Assembly: GCA_025774615.1 (NCBI GenBank)
Contig: JALGVQ010000127.1
Span: 1-9,895 of the forward strand
Origin: a bacterium
GTDB lineage: Bacteria; Blakebacterota; Blakebacteria; Blakebacterales; Blakebacteraceae
Length of the DNA: 9,895 nt
Direction of reading: 5' to 3'
In this document: positions 1 through 6,393 of the stretch, piece after piece
Layout of the letters: every line of letters begins with the position of its first letter
Numbering within the stretch: the first letter of the stretch is position 1
Made by a program: the position numbers and the translations under genes
The notes under the pieces: model-generated
The model's database searches: none
The model's input: the letters and a program-made list of their open reading frames with translations, nothing else
Told to the model about the DNA's origin: nothing

Positions 1-255
1 AACTCGCACGACCGGCAGGTGGGGGCATCAGCAGACGTGAAGAGCCGTATCGCTGCCGGCGCGATCGGGCTCGTGACGACCCACGACCTGGCGCTCTCAC
101 AGGTCGCTGACGAGCTTGGTGATCTGGCGGTGAACATGCATTTCGAGGATCGCCTGGAGGATGGGAAACTGATATTCGATTACCAGATCAAACCAGGCGT
201 CGTGCAGAGGGGTAACGCTCTCGACCTGATGCGTTCGATCGGTCTGGATGTCTGA
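1..255 (+). CDS. MutS-family DNA mismatch-repair-like ATPase, C-terminal end (5' partial)
   Basis: The reading frame is open from base 1 and ends in TGA at 253-255, so only the last 84 codons of a longer gene are present. Visible features are NSHDRQ at the very start, GAIGLVTTHDLAL (the TTHD element corresponds to the conserved His loop of the MutS ATPase, ATHY in classical MutS), then NMHFEDRLEDGKLIFDY, KPGVVQRGNALDLM and RSIGLDV. This order is the end of the MutS domain V ATPase, which dimerises and couples ATP hydrolysis to DNA binding. The sequence looks closer to the shorter MutS-related proteins (NSHDR and TTHD signature, ending soon after IGLDV) than to MutS1, which carries a longer C-terminal tail. 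MutS2 is less likely because no Smr domain follows. The N-terminal domains are outside the window, so the subtype and substrate cannot be judged. The gene is convergent with the ureohydrolase gene, 48 bp away. Confidence 0.85.
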   Translation, partial: NSHDRQVGASADVKSRIAAGAIGLVTTHDLALSQVADELGDLAVNMHFEDRLEDGKLIFDYQIKPGVVQRGNALDLMRSIGLDV

Positions 256-262
256 GCGATGT

Positions 263-274
263 GCCCGATCGGGC
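263..274. repeat. 12-bp perfect palindrome between convergent genes
   Basis: GCCCGATCGGGC reads the same on both strands and lies in the 48-bp gap between the stop codons of the MutS-like gene and the ureohydrolase gene. As RNA it could form only a short stem (GCCC/GGGC with a GATC loop). No T-run follows on either strand, so it is at best a weak bidirectional transcription end. GATC-centred palindromes are common in this window, so chance is a reasonable explanation. Confidence 0.3.
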
Positions 275-303
275 TCTACGTGCAGTCTTCCGGCTCAGAG
301 GTC

Positions 304-1176
304 CTACTTGCCGCGGTTGATTCCCAGGTAAGCGATCAGCTTGAAAACGAGCCGTGCTGCCACAGAATCGGAACCGTGCAGACCTTCACCCGGACAGAGC
401 TCGACCACATCGGCGCCCACCACCCGCTTCTCCCTGCAGAGAGCTCGCAGCAGTGAGAGTGTTTCATACCACTCCAGACCGCCGGGTACCGGAGTACCCA
501 CTGCCGGAACAAGAGAGGAATCGAGACCATCCAGGTCGATGGTCAGGTAGACATCATCACCGGGGATCGCCGAGATGATCCCGGCTGTCCGTTCCTCCAC
601 ACTTCCGGTTCTTTCATGTGCCAGGAAGGTGGTCCTCAGTTCACCGTCGAGCAGCGGCGCTTCACTCTCATCCACCGATCGGATCCCGACCGCCGTGACA
701 TGCACTCCCAGTTCCATGATCCGGCGCATCGGGCAGGCGTGATTGAAGGGAGAACCTTTATAGGTGTCCCGCAGGTCGGCGTGGGCATCGATCTGCAGAA
801 CGCTGAGATCGGGCCACTCCTCATGGTGGGCCTTTACCAGCGGCCAGGTGACCGAATGCTCACCACCAAGGGAGATCAGTGTCCTCTCCCGGCGCAGAAG
901 CCCGGAAGCGAGCGCTTCGATGCTCTCCATCGCGGCAGCAGGTTCACCGGGCAGTTCGGGGATGGCGTGTGTGGCGATCCCCCCGATCGTTGATGCCGGC
1001 TTTCCCAGAACCTCATCGTCGTAATGCTCGATGTGACTGCTTGCCTCAAGGATCGCCGCGGGACCGCCGGCAGTTCCACTCTTCCACGAAACGGTCAGAT
1101 CGAGCGGCAGCGGCAGTATCATCACACCGCTTCTCTCCGGGTCCGAGAGTTCCGGCGGCAGATCGAGAAAGTTCAT
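304..1176 (-). CDS. speB: Ureohydrolase, agmatinase-like (arginase/agmatinase/formiminoglutamase family)
   Basis: This 290-residue protein has every metal-site motif of the ureohydrolase fold: GGEHS (104-108), DAHAD (130-134), NHAC (145-148), DLDGLD (214-219), followed by GTPVPGG (227-233) and ADVVEL (255-260). These residues bind the two Mn ions that activate water to release urea from a guanidino substrate. Length and motifs fit bacterial agmatinases, which convert agmatine to putrescine and urea in the cytoplasm. The family also contains arginases, guanidinobutyrases and guanidinases, so the substrate is inferred. A longer reading with GTG at 1188 is possible, but ATG at 1176 is preferred: it has GGAGG five bases upstream and lies one base after the thiC stop (TGA-G-ATG). 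It is the second gene of the thiC operon and probably translationally coupled, hence indirectly under the TPP riboswitch. The usual DP after DGL/DVL is DS here, a minor deviation. Confidence 0.9.
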   Translation of the reverse strand: MNFLDLPPELSDPERSGVMILPLPLDLTVSWKSGTAGGPAAILEASSHIEHYDDEVLGKPASTIGGIATHAIPELPGEPAAAMESIEALASGLLRRERTLISLGGEHSVTWPLVKAHHEEWPDLSVLQIDAHADLRDTYKGSPFNHACPMRRIMELGVHVTAVGIRSVDESEAPLLDGELRTTFLAHERTGSVEERTAGIISAIPGDDVYLTIDLDGLDSSLVPAVGTPVPGGLEWYETLSLLRALCREKRVVGADVVELCPGEGLHGSDSVAARLVFKLIAYLGINRGK

Positions 1177-1177
1177 C

Positions 1178-2737
1178 TCACCCTCCACCAGGGTGCTCTC
1201 CCGCGCCGAAATCCCCTATCTCCTTACTGATGCGGACCGCGCACCACTCCCGACCGCACATGGAACAGTAGTCCTCATCGGGACAATCATCTTCCTCCCG
1301 GTACGCCTGTGCGGTCTCGGGATCGAAAGAAAGCCTGATGTGTTCCTGCCAGTCGAGGGCGGCCCGGGCCCTGGTGAGCTCGTCATCCCAATCGCGACTA
1401 CCGGGAATACCGAGCGCCACATCGGCAGCGTGTGCCGCGATCTTGTAAGCGATACAGCCCTGCTTCACATCATCTTTTTTCGGCAGGCAGAGATGTTCCT
1501 TCGGTGTGACATAGCAGAGCATCGCCGCCCCGTGATACGCGGCAGCCGTGGCTCCGATGCATGAGGTGATGTGATCGTATCCTGGGAAGATATCCGTCAC
1601 GAGCGGCCCCAGCACGTAGAAGGGAGCTCCGTGGCAGACTCTTCGCTGATATTTCATGTTGTACTCGATCTGATCGAACGACACATGCCCCGGACCTTCG
1701 ACCATCACCTGGCAACCGGCGGCCCACGCCCGTTCGGTGAGTTCTCCCAGCGTGTCGAGCTCGCGCATCTGGGCCTCATCAGTTGCATCGGAGAGTCCCC
1801 CCGGCCGCAATCCGTCACCGAGGGACCAGGCGACATCATATTCACGCATGATGGCGCATATCTCATCGAAGAGATCATACATCGGGTTCTGCCGGCCGTG
1901 ATGGATCATCCATTTGGCGAGCAGGGATCCGCCACGACTCACGATACCGATCTGTCGATCCCCCAGGTAAGGGAGATGCTCCCTCAGCAGACCGGCATGG
2001 ATCGTGAAGAAATCAACACCCTGTTTCGCCTGCTTCTCGATCTCTTCGAGGATTCCGGCGTGGGTCAGTTCCTCGACGCTCCTGCCGATGATCATCGAAT
2101 AGATCGGTACGGTCCCGATCGGAACGGTGGAATGCCTGATGATCGCCTCACGACATTCATCCAGATTCCCGCCGGTCGAAAGATCCATGGCCGTGTCGGC
2201 GCCCCATCGAACCGCCCACTCGAGCTTGTCGATCTCCTCCCCGGTACCGGAGGTGATCGGTGACGCACCGAGGTTCGCGTTTATCTTGGTAGTCGCCGCC
2301 CGGCCGATCGCCATCGGATCGAGACTGTATGAGAGATGGATCCGGTTTGCGGTGATGAGCAGACGCCCGGCGGCTATCTCCTCCCGCACCTGTTCCAGAG
2401 TCAGGTGCTCTTCCCGCTCAGCGACCCGTATCATCTCGGGCGTCACGCTCCCGAGCCGCGCGTGCTCGAGCTGTGTAGCAGCCTTGAATCCCGGTGGCGG
2501 AACACATGAACCGTCAGTCACCTGCCACTCCGGGGGCAGGAAGTCCCAGGCGGTATTGTCGGAGGGTTCCGGCATACCCGGTGTATCGGGAGAACTGAAG
2601 GTATACGGTGTGCCGATCCCGGCTGGACGGGCAAAACTCCCCGGTGTGCTGCCGGCTCCCGTACTTGAGGGATTACTCCCCGATGTCAGATGTGCGAAGC
2701 GATGAGAGTCGTTATCATCAGCGCGTTGAGTATTCAT
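1178..2737 (-). CDS. thiC: Phosphomethylpyrimidine synthase ThiC
   Basis: ThiC is a radical-SAM enzyme that rearranges aminoimidazole ribotide into HMP-phosphate, the pyrimidine half of thiamin. The 519-residue product is a full catalytic domain: [10 protein letters not shown] (151-160), [11 protein letters not shown] (184-194), [11 protein letters not shown] (204-214), FFTIHAG (243-249), [10 protein letters not shown] (267-276), LGDGLRPGG (306-314), [15 protein letters not shown] (346-360), [14 protein letters not shown] (378-391) and [17 protein letters not shown] (420-436). It ends with the ThiC cluster motif CX2CX4C (C491, C494, C499), which binds the [4Fe-4S] cluster. Residues 1-65 are a low-complexity Ser/Gly/Pro/Thr-rich leader; the core resembles the short ThiC type, lacking the large N-terminal domain of E. 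coli ThiC. The start at 2737 is supported by AGAGG six bases upstream and by the riboswitch immediately before it. The gene is first in a two-gene operon with the ureohydrolase. Confidence 0.98.
   Translation of the reverse strand: MNTQRADDNDSHRFAHLTSGSNPSSTGAGSTPGSFARPAGIGTPYTFSSPDTPGMPEPSDNTAWDFLPPEWQVTDGSCVPPPGFKAATQLEHARLGSVTPEMIRVAEREEHLTLEQVREEIAAGRLLITANRIHLSYSLDPMAIGRAATTKINANLGASPITSGTGEEIDKLEWAVRWGADTAMDLSTGGNLDECREAIIRHSTVPIGTVPIYSMIIGRSVEELTHAGILEEIEKQAKQGVDFFTIHAGLLREHLPYLGDRQIGIVSRGGSLLAKWMIHHGRQNPMYDLFDEICAIMREYDVAWSLGDGLRPGGLSDATDEAQMRELDTLGELTERAWAAGCQVMVEGPGHVSFDQIEYNMKYQRRVCHGAPFYVLGPLVTDIFPGYDHITSCIGATAAAYHGAAMLCYVTPKEHLCLPKKDDVKQGCIAYKIAAHAADVALGIPGSRDWDDELTRARAALDWQEHIRLSFDPETAQAYREEDDCPDEDYCSMCGREWCAVRISKEIGDFGAGEHPGGG
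1182..1186 (-). promoter_or_regulatory. Ribosome binding site of the ureohydrolase gene
   Basis: GGAGG on the minus strand ends five bases before ATG at 1176. It lies inside the last thiC codons (the terminal Gly run) and supports the ATG at 1176 over the in-frame GTG at 1188, whose initiation codon would overlap this site. Confidence 0.7.
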
Positions 2738-2743
2738 GGAGTA

Positions 2744-2748
2744 CCTCT
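2744..2748 (-). promoter_or_regulatory. thiC ribosome binding site touching the riboswitch closing stem
   Basis: AGAGG on the minus strand lies six bases before the thiC ATG. Its first base, and the GA just before it, belong to the 3' strand of the proposed P1 stem of the TPP aptamer (AGCAGAA against TTCGCT). Ligand-stabilised P1 would therefore crowd or partly hide the Shine-Dalgarno sequence. Confidence 0.6.
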
Positions 2749-2832
2749 TCTGCTTTCCTACGCCGGAATGACCCGGATCAGGTTCGAGGGTGTGTTCTCA
2801 GTCCCGCGCTTCCGCGGGACACCCCTAGCGAA
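2748..2832 (-). ncRNA. TPP riboswitch (Thi box) upstream of thiC
   Basis: Read on the minus strand, the thiC leader carries the conserved parts of the TPP aptamer in the right order. They are AGGGGTGT, then a perfect eight-base hairpin GTCCCGCG-GAAG-CGCGGGAC (variable P3 arm), then CTGAGA, ACACCC, GAACCTGATCCGGGT, and CATTCCGGCGTAGGAAAGC. CTGAGA forms the pyrimidine-binding junction; the ACCTGATC...GCGTAGG part forms the pyrophosphate-binding arm. The outer bases TTCGCT and AGCAGAA can close P1 with one bulge. No hairpin followed by a T-run lies between the aptamer and the ATG (11 bases), so control of translation initiation is more likely than attenuation. Binding of TPP would reduce ThiC, and by coupling ureohydrolase, synthesis. 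Confidence 0.95.
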
Positions 2833-2845
2833 CAGTAACCAGTTA

Positions 2846-2874
2846 AAGATACGGGGCTGCCGGAAAATCAGCAA
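2846..2874 (-). promoter_or_regulatory. Probable sigma70-type promoter of the thiC operon
   Basis: On the minus strand TTGCTG (2869-2874) and TATCTT (2846-2851) are separated by exactly 17 bases. The matches to TTGACA and TATAAT are partial (3/6 and 4/6). The expected start, about seven bases downstream, falls just before the aptamer's 5' P1 strand, as usual for riboswitch leaders. The call rests on position more than on hexamer quality. Confidence 0.45.
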
Positions 2875-3004
2875 CCGGACGGCTGAACTGGATGCGGCCG
2901 GCAGCGGATTACGGTACGATGTGAGGAGATGTACTTGTCGGACATTCAGCGGAAAATGGAAACGATACCGATACCACCCGTTTGAAAGGGCTCTGCTACC
3001 AGCC

Positions 3005-4255
3005 ATGCATGATACAGTCATCAATCCGGATAATGTGTCGTCGGCCGACATCATCGTAGGTATTCCCTCCTACAATGAGGCCGACAGTATCGCCTATCCC
3101 GTCGACGTCTCCGATAAAGGTCTGCGCGAGTTCTTCGGCAACCTTGACGCCGTCATCATCAATGTCGACAACAACTCGGACGATGGTACAAAGGATGTGT
3201 TCCTGAACACGCCCACCAGTACACCGAAGGTCTATATCTCCACACCGGAGGGTGTGAAGGGCAAGGGCAACAACATCCGGAATCTCTTCCGGGCAGCGGT
3301 GGAACTGAACGCCAGAGCCGTGGTCATGGTGGACGCCGACCTCAAGAGTATCACTCCATCGTGGATCAGGTACCTCGGCGAGCCCCTCATGGGCCGGTTC
3401 GACTATGTCACGCCGATCTACGTGCGGCACAAGTATGACGGCACCATCACCAACAACATCACCTACCCGATGCTCAGGAGTCTCTTCGGCCTCCGTGTTC
3501 GGCAGCCGATCGGTGGCGACTTCGGCTTTTCCGGGACCATGGCCCGGGCGTTCCTCTCCGAGAAGCTGTGGAACGACAAGATCGCGAACTTCGGGATCGA
3601 CATCTGGATGACAACGATCGCCATCGCCCGCGGGTTCAACGTGTGTCAGGCATTTCTCGGCAGTCCGAAGATTCACCGGGCGAAGGATCCCGCTGAGGAT
3701 CTGAGCACCATGTTCACCCAGGTCGTCGCCACCCTCTTCGACCTGATGATGGAATTCGAGTACCTGTGGAGGGGACTCGATGAAAGCAGACCGAGCAGCA
3801 TCTTCGGCTTCGGCCTGGGAGTCGATGAGAAACCGCCGGAGGTCCACGTGAGCACCGACAAGCTCTATGAGAGCTTCGTCAATGGATGCCATGAATACAG
3901 GGATTTATGGGAAGAGGTCCTCCCCATGCCTGAAATGGTCCAGTGCCAGAAGATCGTCGATGATTCAGATGTCGACACTTTCTACTACCACAGTGACCTG
4001 TGGGCAAGGGTCCTCTTCAATTTCGCGGTGGCTTACAAACGAGAAGAGGTCGACCGGACCCGGCTCCTCGAATCACTGATCCCCTTCTACCACTCGCGTG
4101 TTCTCTCGTTCGTCAACAAGACGCTGAACCATGGCATCCGGGAGACCGAGGAGTACCTGGAGAACATCATCAGGGTGTTCGAGGCGGAGAAACACTATCT
4201 CATCAAGCGGTGGGATGAATCGAGGAATACGCAGGACAGCCTGCTTTTCGAATAA
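3005..4255 (+). CDS. GT-A fold glycosyltransferase, glucosyl-3-phosphoglycerate / mannosylglycerate synthase-like
   Basis: The 416-residue product starts with a GT-A nucleotide-sugar fold: IIVGIPSYNEADSI (16-29), VDNNSDDGT (54-62), GVKGKGNNIRNLF (83-95) and the metal-binding VDADL (109-113). Acceptor-side elements QPIGGDFGFS (167-176), NFGIDIWMTT (195-204) and the conserved His of KIHRAKDP (222-229) follow. This order (PSYNE, KGKG, DADL, QPxGGDF, GIDxW, KxHR) recalls GT81 and GT78 enzymes, which transfer glucose or mannose to 3-phosphoglycerate or glycerate to make compatible solutes. The C-terminal 180 residues are helical, without transmembrane segments, so the protein is probably cytoplasmic. 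The exact donor and acceptor are inferred. The frame is open back to 2690, but that would run antisense across the thiC start, riboswitch and promoter, so ATG 3005 is chosen; its ribosome site is weak (GAAAGGG, 14 bases upstream). It is transcribed alone, divergent from thiC and convergent with feoB. Confidence 0.8.
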   Translation: MHDTVINPDNVSSADIIVGIPSYNEADSIAYPVDVSDKGLREFFGNLDAVIINVDNNSDDGTKDVFLNTPTSTPKVYISTPEGVKGKGNNIRNLFRAAVELNARAVVMVDADLKSITPSWIRYLGEPLMGRFDYVTPIYVRHKYDGTITNNITYPMLRSLFGLRVRQPIGGDFGFSGTMARAFLSEKLWNDKIANFGIDIWMTTIAIARGFNVCQAFLGSPKIHRAKDPAEDLSTMFTQVVATLFDLMMEFEYLWRGLDESRPSSIFGFGLGVDEKPPEVHVSTDKLYESFVNGCHEYRDLWEEVLPMPEMVQCQKIVDDSDVDTFYYHSDLWARVLFNFAVAYKREEVDRTRLLESLIPFYHSRVLSFVNKTLNHGIRETEEYLENIIRVFEAEKHYLIKRWDESRNTQDSLLFE

Positions 4256-4260
4256 GCAGG
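4240..4260. terminator. Short hairpin at convergent gene ends (weak terminator candidate)
   Basis: CCTGCTT and AAGCAGG form a seven-base stem around a seven-base loop, overlapping the stop codon of the glycosyltransferase and lying 20 bp from the feoB stop on the other strand. No T-run follows on either strand, so a classical intrinsic terminator is not shown; it may be a 3'-end-stabilising structure or coincidence. Confidence 0.3.
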
Positions 4261-4279
4261 AGCCACTGACTGCCGGAGA

Positions 4280-5677
4280 TCAGACCCCCGCGATCAACCT
4301 CCAGAGGTTCGCCACCAGGAAGCACACAACGAAGGCGATTGCCAGGGGCATCAATGCCCCTACGGCCGTCCATTTTCTGCTCCCTGTCTCCTTCCACGTC
4401 GTCAGGATCGTTGTGGAACACGGATTATGGAGGAGGCTGAAGAGCATCAGGCAGACCGCGGTCAACAGCGTCCATCCCTGATCCCCGACCAGTATCCCCT
4501 GCAGTTCAGCAAGACCGGTGATATCCACCATCCGGGTCGCGCCGCTGTAAGCCATCAGGATCGCTGGAACGACAATCTCATTTGCGGGTATCGCGATGAT
4601 GTAGGCAAGAATGATCACTCCATCGAGACCGATCGCGTTCCCGAGGGGCTCAAGAGCCGTTGAGATGATGACCGTGAGGCTCTGATCACCTACATGGATC
4701 GCGCTCAGAAGCCAGATCAGCGCACCGGCCGGCGCTGCCATATAGATCGCTCTCTTGAGCACGAACAGCGTCCGGTCGATGATCGAGGTATAGAGAATTC
4801 GACCGATATTCGGACGACGGTACGGGGGCAACTCGAGGGTGAAACTGGAGGCTTCTCCCTTCAGCACCGTACGGGAGAGAAAAGCCGATACCAGCAGAGT
4901 AGTCACGATACCGATTATCACCACCATCACGACCGTTCCAGCGGCAGCGAATGACGCCATCGCCGGTGAGACCGCTGTACCGACAAAGATCGTAGCCAGC
5001 ATGATCAGCGTCGGGAACCTGCCGTTACAGGGAACGAAGTTATTGGTCAATATCGCGATCAGGCGTTCCCGCGGAGAATCGATTATCCGGGTGGCGATGA
5101 CACCAGCAGCGTTGCAGCCGAATCCCATGCTCATGGAGAGTGCCTGTTTACCATGGGCTCCCGCCCACTTGAAGAAACGATCCATGTTGAACGCCACCCG
5201 TGGCAGGTACCCCAGGTCCTCGAAAAAGGTGAAGAGAGGGAAAAAGATCGCCATCGGGGGCAGCATGACCGCGGTGACCCATGCCATGCCCTTGTAAGTG
5301 CCGTGCCAGATGAAGCCGGTGATCCACCATGGTATGCCGATCGAGTTGAAGAGCGCAGCCCCCTGCTCCTCCACCCAGAAGAGAGCTGTGGCTATCATGC
5401 TGGAGGGGACGTTTGCGCCGGTGACGGTTACCCAGAATACCGCAGCCAGACCGAGGAACATGAGTGGGAGACCGAAGATGCGGCTCGTTATCACCCGGTC
5501 AAGGGCTCGGTCGAGATCGCGCCGGCGATCGAGCCTGACGGTCACATACCTGCGGTTCAGGATTCCCGCATCGGTGTAGATCGAGTCAACCAGGCGGTCG
5601 CGCAGGTCAGCTCCCAGTCTTCTCTGCAGGAGATCAGCCTGCGAGAGCACATCGTGTGAGGCGTTGGGCGCCGCCAT
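4280..5677 (-). CDS. feoB: FeoB membrane (permease) part of a split ferrous iron transporter
   Basis: This 465-residue inner-membrane protein is the C-terminal half of FeoB, which moves Fe(II) into the cytoplasm. After a soluble stretch (1-65, the second part of the helical GDI domain) come the FeoB transmembrane elements. They include FFEDLGYLPRVAFNMDRFF (151-169), the gate motif GFGCNAAGVIATRIIDSPRE (185-204), ILTNNFVPCNGRFPTLI (209-225), IPANEIVVPAILM (363-375) and HNPCSTTILTTWKE (417-430), then a final hydrophobic helix. C188 and C217 occupy the family's usual cysteine positions, and the wording of the gates matches the FeoB type common in anaerobes. The ATG overlaps the stop of the GTPase gene by one base (TGATG) and has GGGAGGG eight bases upstream, so it has its own initiation signal. 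The two products together (703 residues) equal one normal FeoB. It is the last gene of the feo operon. Confidence 0.93.
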   Translation of the reverse strand: MAAPNASHDVLSQADLLQRRLGADLRDRLVDSIYTDAGILNRRYVTVRLDRRRDLDRALDRVITSRIFGLPLMFLGLAAVFWVTVTGANVPSSMIATALFWVEEQGAALFNSIGIPWWITGFIWHGTYKGMAWVTAVMLPPMAIFFPLFTFFEDLGYLPRVAFNMDRFFKWAGAHGKQALSMSMGFGCNAAGVIATRIIDSPRERLIAILTNNFVPCNGRFPTLIMLATIFVGTAVSPAMASFAAAGTVVMVVIIGIVTTLLVSAFLSRTVLKGEASSFTLELPPYRRPNIGRILYTSIIDRTLFVLKRAIYMAAPAGALIWLLSAIHVGDQSLTVIISTALEPLGNAIGLDGVIILAYIIAIPANEIVVPAILMAYSGATRMVDITGLAELQGILVGDQGWTLLTAVCLMLFSLLHNPCSTTILTTWKETGSRKWTAVGALMPLAIAFVVCFLVANLWRLIAGV

Positions 5678-6393
5678 CAGCGGTTCCCTCCCGCCAGCTC
5701 GCCGATACTGCCATCGAGCAGGGCCTGTCGCACGGCATAATCACCATCCAGAAGCCGAAGAGCCACCCACCTGGAGTTCGGCAGATCGTGATACTGCTCT
5801 TCGATCATCGGTACGAGTTCATCGAGTGCGTCACTGAGTTCCCCGGTTATCTGCAGTCGCCTGGGTGTCGTCTCGGTCTTCCCGGAAACCATATGCGAAA
5901 CCGCGGTAGTCAGATCATTGAGACCCTTGCCGTACCTGGCGGTGGTCGGAACTATCGGCACCCCGAGTTCCTCAGCCAATCCGGCATGATCGATGGTTAT
6001 TCCCCTCCTCTTCGCCTCATCCATCAGATTGAGACAGATCACCACGCGATCTGTGATCTCCAGGACCTGCAATACCAGGTTCAGGTTGCGTTCCACCGAC
6101 GTAGCATCGACCACAACGACCGTACAATCCGGTTGTCCGAAGAGGATGAAATCGCGGGCTATCTCCTCGTCGACCGAAGCTGAGAGGAGTGAATACGTTC
6201 CGGGAAGATCGATGAGCCTGTACCTCTTCCCGTCATGGAGATAATCACCCTCTGCCCTCGTCACGGTTTTCCCCGGCCAGTTGCCGGTATGCTGTCGCAT
6301 ACCGGTGAGGGCATTGAATACCGTGCTCTTTCCGGTGTTGGGATTGCCGGCCAGTGCGATCTCGAAGTCGATGCCGGATTTGGCTACACGCAT
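5677..6393 (-). CDS. feoB: FeoB GTPase (NFeoB) part of a split ferrous iron transporter
   Basis: This 238-residue protein is the cytosolic G domain of FeoB with the first part of its GDI helical domain. The G motifs are GNPNTGKS (G1, 16-23), T43 within GNWPGKTV (G2), DLPG (G3, 62-65), NLMD (G4, 122-125) and TTARYGKG (G5 region, 150-157). SLLSASVDEEIARDF (68-82) is the switch II region typical of FeoB. Residues 180-228 (ELSDALDELVPMIEEQ, RWVALRLLDGD) are GDI-type helices. It ends at GGNR-stop, inside what is normally a continuous GDI domain, and the membrane part follows in the next frame. GTP binding and hydrolysis gate iron passage in the family; here the switch would have to act on the pore in trans. 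Its ATG overlaps the last ten bases of the upstream DtxR-FeoA gene. Confidence 0.95.
   Translation of the reverse strand: MRVAKSGIDFEIALAGNPNTGKSTVFNALTGMRQHTGNWPGKTVTRAEGDYLHDGKRYRLIDLPGTYSLLSASVDEEIARDFILFGQPDCTVVVVDATSVERNLNLVLQVLEITDRVVICLNLMDEAKRRGITIDHAGLAEELGVPIVPTTARYGKGLNDLTTAVSHMVSGKTETTPRRLQITGELSDALDELVPMIEEQYHDLPNSRWVALRLLDGDYAVRQALLDGSIGELAGGNR
5686..5692 (-). promoter_or_regulatory. Strong ribosome binding site for the FeoB membrane subunit
   Basis: GGGAGGG on the minus strand ends eight bases before ATG 5677 and lies within the last codons of the GTPase gene. A strong, well-placed Shine-Dalgarno sequence at a TGATG junction argues that the FeoB split is translated as two proteins by reinitiation. 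Confidence 0.65.

Noticed and set aside
1177-1188. GTG at 1188 as start of the ureohydrolase
   Set aside because: ATG 1176 has a GGAGG at good spacing, and this ribosome site would overlap the GTG codon itself.
1571-2705. Long open frames on the plus strand opposite thiC
   Set aside because: The minus strand encodes a complete ThiC with all conserved motifs; the opposite frames have no recognisable domains and are explained by base composition.
2690-3004. Upstream extension of the glycosyltransferase frame to 2690
   Set aside because: It would run antisense over the thiC start, TPP riboswitch and promoter; the encoded residues are not family-like, and the GT-A fold begins only after 3005.
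2996-3892. A 298-codon minus-strand frame opposite the glycosyltransferase
   Set aside because: The plus strand has clear GT-A motifs; the minus frame is rich in Asp, Val and His of the kind produced by antisense reading and has no domain.
5675-5700. Programmed -1 frameshift joining the two FeoB parts
   Set aside because: No X XXY YYZ slippery heptamer lies in the reading frame before the stop, while a strong Shine-Dalgarno sequence and ATG sit at the junction, so reinitiation is simpler.
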